From positions 96,904 through 160,903 of the forward strand of contig BEXV01000047.1 in NCBI GenBank assembly GCA_003118195.1: DNA of 64,000 nt, written 5' to 3'. The notes under the pieces were generated by a model that was given only the letters and a program-made list of their open reading frames with translations, was not told the origin of the DNA and searched no databases. The stretch comes from Hemicentrotus pulcherrimus. Lineage: Eukaryota > Echinodermata > Echinoidea > Camarodonta > Strongylocentrotidae. A program made the position numbers and the translations under genes. Within the stretch, counting starts at the first letter, position 1. Each line of letters begins with the position of its first letter. Below, one piece after another: positions 61,061 to 64,000 of this stretch.

Positions 61061-61902
61061 TGCAATTATTTTGGGACGATTTCAATAAGAATTCTCATCA
61101 TAAAATGATTTGTTAGGGTTCAGTCAGTCCACATATACGGGTTTGTCACACTGGTGAGCATTTAGTGCTAGACATGTGGAAGTTTCTGAAACAGGAAATT
61201 TTAATTCTCCCAGACCGGGCGCTAAAAATAAAAAAAGACCAGCGCCCGGTTCTCATTTTCCCTGTCTTACCGGGCGCCAAAAGTCAGGGACCGTTGGGTA
61301 AAAAACGCCCGGCTTGCCTAATTTACTTACAAGCAGTAAAATACAACCTTTTCAACTAACTACCGATTTAAAAAAAAAAATCAAATCGTGACTCTACTGT
61401 CAAACTTGCCGATCGCGCACTTCGTATTTATTGTGTACATTTGTTTTTGTCGCTGCACAGCGCTGAATCTCCATGATATTCGGTCGTAGATATACGCGGC
61501 ATCCATTATGCATTATTATAGTCTATATGTGGGACTAGAACAATCACTAATTTCACTTTCAACCTCGGTCATTTTAGAAATTTCACCAACAACAGAAGTT
61601 TCAAATACTATTCTACTTACTCAGTGAGTTAAGGAACTGGTTTATCTAGCTACAATCATACATATCGATTTTGAATTCCATCGCAACGCTAAAAATCAAC
61701 GCTTTGAACACGAGTCAGCAGCCGCCAGAACTCTGCGGGTCAACATTAACTCAACATTATATTTACGCATGCGCACCACACCGATTCCTCAATAGGTAAG
61801 GTCATGGGGGTCATGCAAAACTTTCATCCAATCAGATACAAGCTTTCCAAAGACGAAGTCAAAGGATATGAATGATTTAGCATCCCTGTCGTTTATTTGA
61901 TT

Positions 61903-62220
61903 CAGTTGCAGTTTCAGTTTCAGTTTATTGTTTCATATATTTCATATTCTGCAATAATTTCACAAAGTCAATGGTACAAATAAACATAGAGATACTGACA
62001 GAGACAACCCCAGAAAGTTAGGACCTCATACCAATTTGTAAATGCATCAAACTAAGAGACTGAACAAAAAGAAGAGTAAAATATAAAGGAGCCCATGTAG
62101 AAAGCACTGCTTGAGAGTTATAGTCTCCAACTAGGGACTTGTACAAAAGAAGCCTTGGTCTTTTGATTCCGTCTATAAAGAAACTCACTGATGATATAAC
62201 ATTTTCGAAATGACATATTT
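61903..62220 (-). mobile_element. LINE 3' end with (CTGAAA)n tail
   Basis: On minus, an AT-rich 3' region ends in AAACTGAAACTGAAACTGCAA. Same plan as the adjacent element at 62728, different unit. It sits just 3' of the CUB exon. Confidence 0.45.
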
Positions 62221-62332
62221 CCATTTAGTTCATAAACGATAAAAATAATATTGTAAATACGATTTTGAGTACCCAATTAAAAGAAAAATAAATCATATTC
62301 CTATTCAAAGCTCATGAAGAATAAAAACTCAC

Positions 62333-62698
62333 CGATGCTATAAGTTATGTTGAACCCCTCGCTGTGAATATTGAAATCTGATTCCCACACAAACGTTATC
62401 TGGTTGGTATCATAACTGTAAATCCCAAGTCGGGTCTGATTGCCGTTGAAGCGAGGATTACTAGGATCGTTGATATCAAAATCTGGGCCTGTTGTATAGT
62501 AGAGGTCGTCCTTTCGAAATTCACTTAAGAAGAAATTCAAGTTTATAACGATAGTGGTAGCTGTTGGGATCCTGATCGAGTATATGCAGAGCTCGTTGAT
62601 TCCTGCCCGATACGGCCAATTGGGGGAGGTAAGGAGACCTGTGGTGCCGAAGTATGTCCGACTGCACGTGACGGGGCTCGGGCCACGTCTCGGTATAG
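62333..62698 (-). CDS. Exon: CUB domain
   Basis: First visible exon, 366 bp, phase 1 in and phase 1 out, with acceptor CAG at 62699-62701 and donor GTGAGT ending at 62332. After about ten linker residues it codes one CUB module of roughly 110 residues. It opens with a cysteine, then a G-x-L-x-S-P-x-W-P block followed by Y and N, as in the first CUB strand. A second cysteine lies 27 residues after the first, inside ELCIY. The calcium-site type D-x-L-Y-Y and a C-terminal F-N-I-T-Y strand are also present. Only two of the four usual CUB cysteines are seen, so the second disulfide is missing, as in other two-cysteine CUBs. There is an N-glycosylation sequon in the FNITY strand. Confidence 0.88.
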
Positions 62699-62727
62699 CT
62701 GCAATTGTTTATCGGGTGACAAAAAGT

Positions 62728-63401
62728 TAAGTTCAAGTTCTAGTTCAAGTTCTAGTTCAAGTTCAAGTTCAAGTTCACTTTATTCGATACTTTCATTAAA
62801 AATATACAAAGGAAAACAAACATATAAAAGTTAAAATATAATACATGTATCAATATAACATGAGGGTAATACAAGTGGAGAAGACATGATGAACAAGGGA
62901 AAAAACCTTTTAAACATATACATTAATGAAAGTATTCGGAGACTAGACAGGAAGGCCAGACCTTATGTAAAAGTCTGTCTCCAGTAATAGTATAAAAAAC
63001 TAAGTACATTATTTAATTTGTTATTTGTTATAAAAGGAAGTAAAAAGGAAAATAATTTGCATTCACATATACACTCTCTCCCAAACACGCCGACACACAC
63101 TTTTCTGTCTGATGAACAACAATAATATAGGTATTATACAATTGAGTATTGTCTTTACAAGTACAGTTTAGATTTTCTTTTAAAACTATTTAGTGATGGA
63201 CTCAGTCGAATATCTATGGGTATGTCATTCCAAAATTTTGGACCCCTGAAAAAAAAATGAATTTTGGGAAACTAGTGTCCTTACTCCTGGCATATGAAAG
63301 TTATTTGAGTACCTGGTCTGGTGGCCATGAATATTCTTATCAAGTTGAAAATATTGTAAAATAGTATATGGTAAAAGTTTGTAAAAGCAGAAGTACATAC
63401 A
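62728..63401 (-). mobile_element. 5'-truncated LINE: reverse transcriptase C-terminus, 3' UTR and tail
   Basis: From 63401 down to the stop at 63155-63157 the minus strand codes the C-terminal end typical of Jockey/CR1/L2-type reverse transcriptases: N-I-H-G-H-Q-T-R, then R-G-P-K-F-W-N-D-I-P and S-P-S-L-N-S-F-K-R-K-S-K-L-Y-L-stop. A poly(T) run at 63249-63257 puts the two halves in different frames, so it is broken. The 3' end has AATAAA near 62780 and a (TTGAAC)n tail at 62728-62775. Confidence 0.85.
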
Positions 63402-63621
63402 CATTTCACATTGATAAACATAAATATCGTTTACTTTTACAATGTTAACACGTTAATCCTGGATCGTAACTATCGTAACTACTTCAGGCTATTTTATTGT
63501 AAATGTACGTCAGCTTTTGAAATTTTGAAATGTGAGAACGTTACAATGACATCCAAACGCAGGGTATTGAAAGTGCTCTCGAGTATATTTTCATAAGTAG
63601 TAGCGGTAGTGTTTATTCCAC

Positions 63622-63790
63622 TTTGGCTCAGTCAGTAGAGCGTCCGCCTCACAACCGGGAGGTCGTGGGTTCGAACCCCGGCCGCGTCATACCAAAAGAC
63701 GTTTAAAGATGGGAGTTGTTGCTACCTTGTTTGGCGTTCCAACAATAAGGGATAGAGCAACGCCAGATTGACGTTGCTCTATGGCTGCTC
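63622..63790 (+). repeat. tRNA-derived SINE
   Basis: TTGGCTCAGTCAGTAGAGCG (box A), GGTTCGAACCCCGG (box B) and CATACCAAAAGACG, parallel to 33441-33685. The anticodon stem does not pair well, so not a working tRNA. Confidence 0.75.
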
Positions 63791-63807
63791 ACACTATGAA
63801 CATGACT

Positions 63808-64000
63808 GACAAAGAAAGCGGACAAAATATACAGTTCCTCAGATAGACAAAGGAACACCCCTTCACTGCTATTATGCAAAAAAAGGTAGAACAGGTGTCA
63901 CATGCATATTCACCTGTTCTACACATTTTTACATAATAGCAGTGAAGGGATGTTCCTTTGTCTACCTGAGGAACTGTATATTTTGTCCGCTTTCTTTGTC
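63808..64000. repeat. Long hairpin: 90 bp inverted repeat with a 13-base loop
   Basis: Arms 63808-63897 and 63911-64000 are inverted copies with roughly six mismatches (for example CAGATAGACAAAGG against CAGGTAGACAAAGG). The loop is 63898-63910. The right arm reaches the last base, so the element may be longer. No coding capacity. Confidence 0.92.

Larger units (their letters stand above)
1128..62698 (-). other. Large multi-domain extracellular gene, overview (partial at both ends)
   Basis: Thirty-six exons placed by acceptor and donor sites join into a single open frame of 2,086 codons with no phase conflict. The visible order is CUB, EGF1, GxLW domains 1-4, EGF2-3, GxLW domains 5-7, EGF4-17, LDLa 1-2, EGF18, cadherin 1, cadherin 2 (start). 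Nearly every module is bounded by phase-1 introns, the usual signature of shuffled extracellular domains. The first exon here begins at an acceptor, so the signal peptide lies beyond 64000. The last ends at a donor, so the remaining cadherin repeats and any membrane anchor lie beyond position 1. I know no named protein with this architecture. A cell-surface or matrix adhesion role is inferred from the modules only. The N block at 40863-41379 lies in an intron and could hide another exon. Confidence 0.85.

Overview
This is a eukaryotic, intron-rich, AT-rich window (517 unknown bases at 40863-41379, single Ns at 2294 and 38001). Short exons, almost all entering and leaving in phase 1, lie in introns of 0.3-15 kb filled with tRNA-derived SINEs, small inverted-repeat elements, LINE 3' ends and microsatellites. 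The extracellular modules, the SINE families and the many ACATGTA words fit a marine invertebrate deuterostome. I favour an echinoderm (sea urchin-like), which is inference rather than proof.

One large minus-strand gene fills most of the window, and I could reconstruct it exon by exon. It enters from the right (first visible exon ends at 62698) and leaves to the left (last visible exon starts at 1128). The 36 exons I place join into one uninterrupted reading frame of 2,086 codons with every splice phase matching. Domain order is CUB; EGF; four copies of an unfamiliar four-cysteine domain, called the GxLW domain here; two EGFs; three more GxLW copies; fourteen EGFs; two LDL-receptor class A modules; one EGF; then cadherin repeats (one complete, a second partly in the window). 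This is a secreted or cell-surface modular protein. Its N-terminus, membrane anchor and C-terminus are not in this stretch.

The GxLW domain is the most interesting content. Seven copies of about 135-145 residues share a G-x-x-LW core in the first half and an invariant spacing C-x4-[YF]-x-C ... NP-x3-F ... C-x4-C in the second. I do not recognise it as a named family. Introns split four of the copies at four different positions.

A second feature needs explaining: at 21539-22205, inside the 8.2 kb intron between the LDLa exon and the following EGF exon, lies an open frame of 222 codons ending in a hydrophobic segment and a phase-1 splice donor. It can join in frame to the same EGF exon. It looks like an internal first exon that would start a shorter CA/EGF isoform, either with a signal peptide (ATG at 21617) or as a type II membrane protein (ATG at 22205). 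The long form also joins perfectly, because the last cysteine of the second LDLa module is created only across that junction.

The non-coding part shows active local duplication: decayed EGF exon copies beside live ones, several unrelated families of degenerate 90-230 bp tandem repeats in the 15.3 kb intron, an N-joined duplicate at 37260-38887 that differs by a 176 bp inverted-repeat element (probably two alleles assembled in tandem), and a near-perfect 90 bp hairpin at the right edge.
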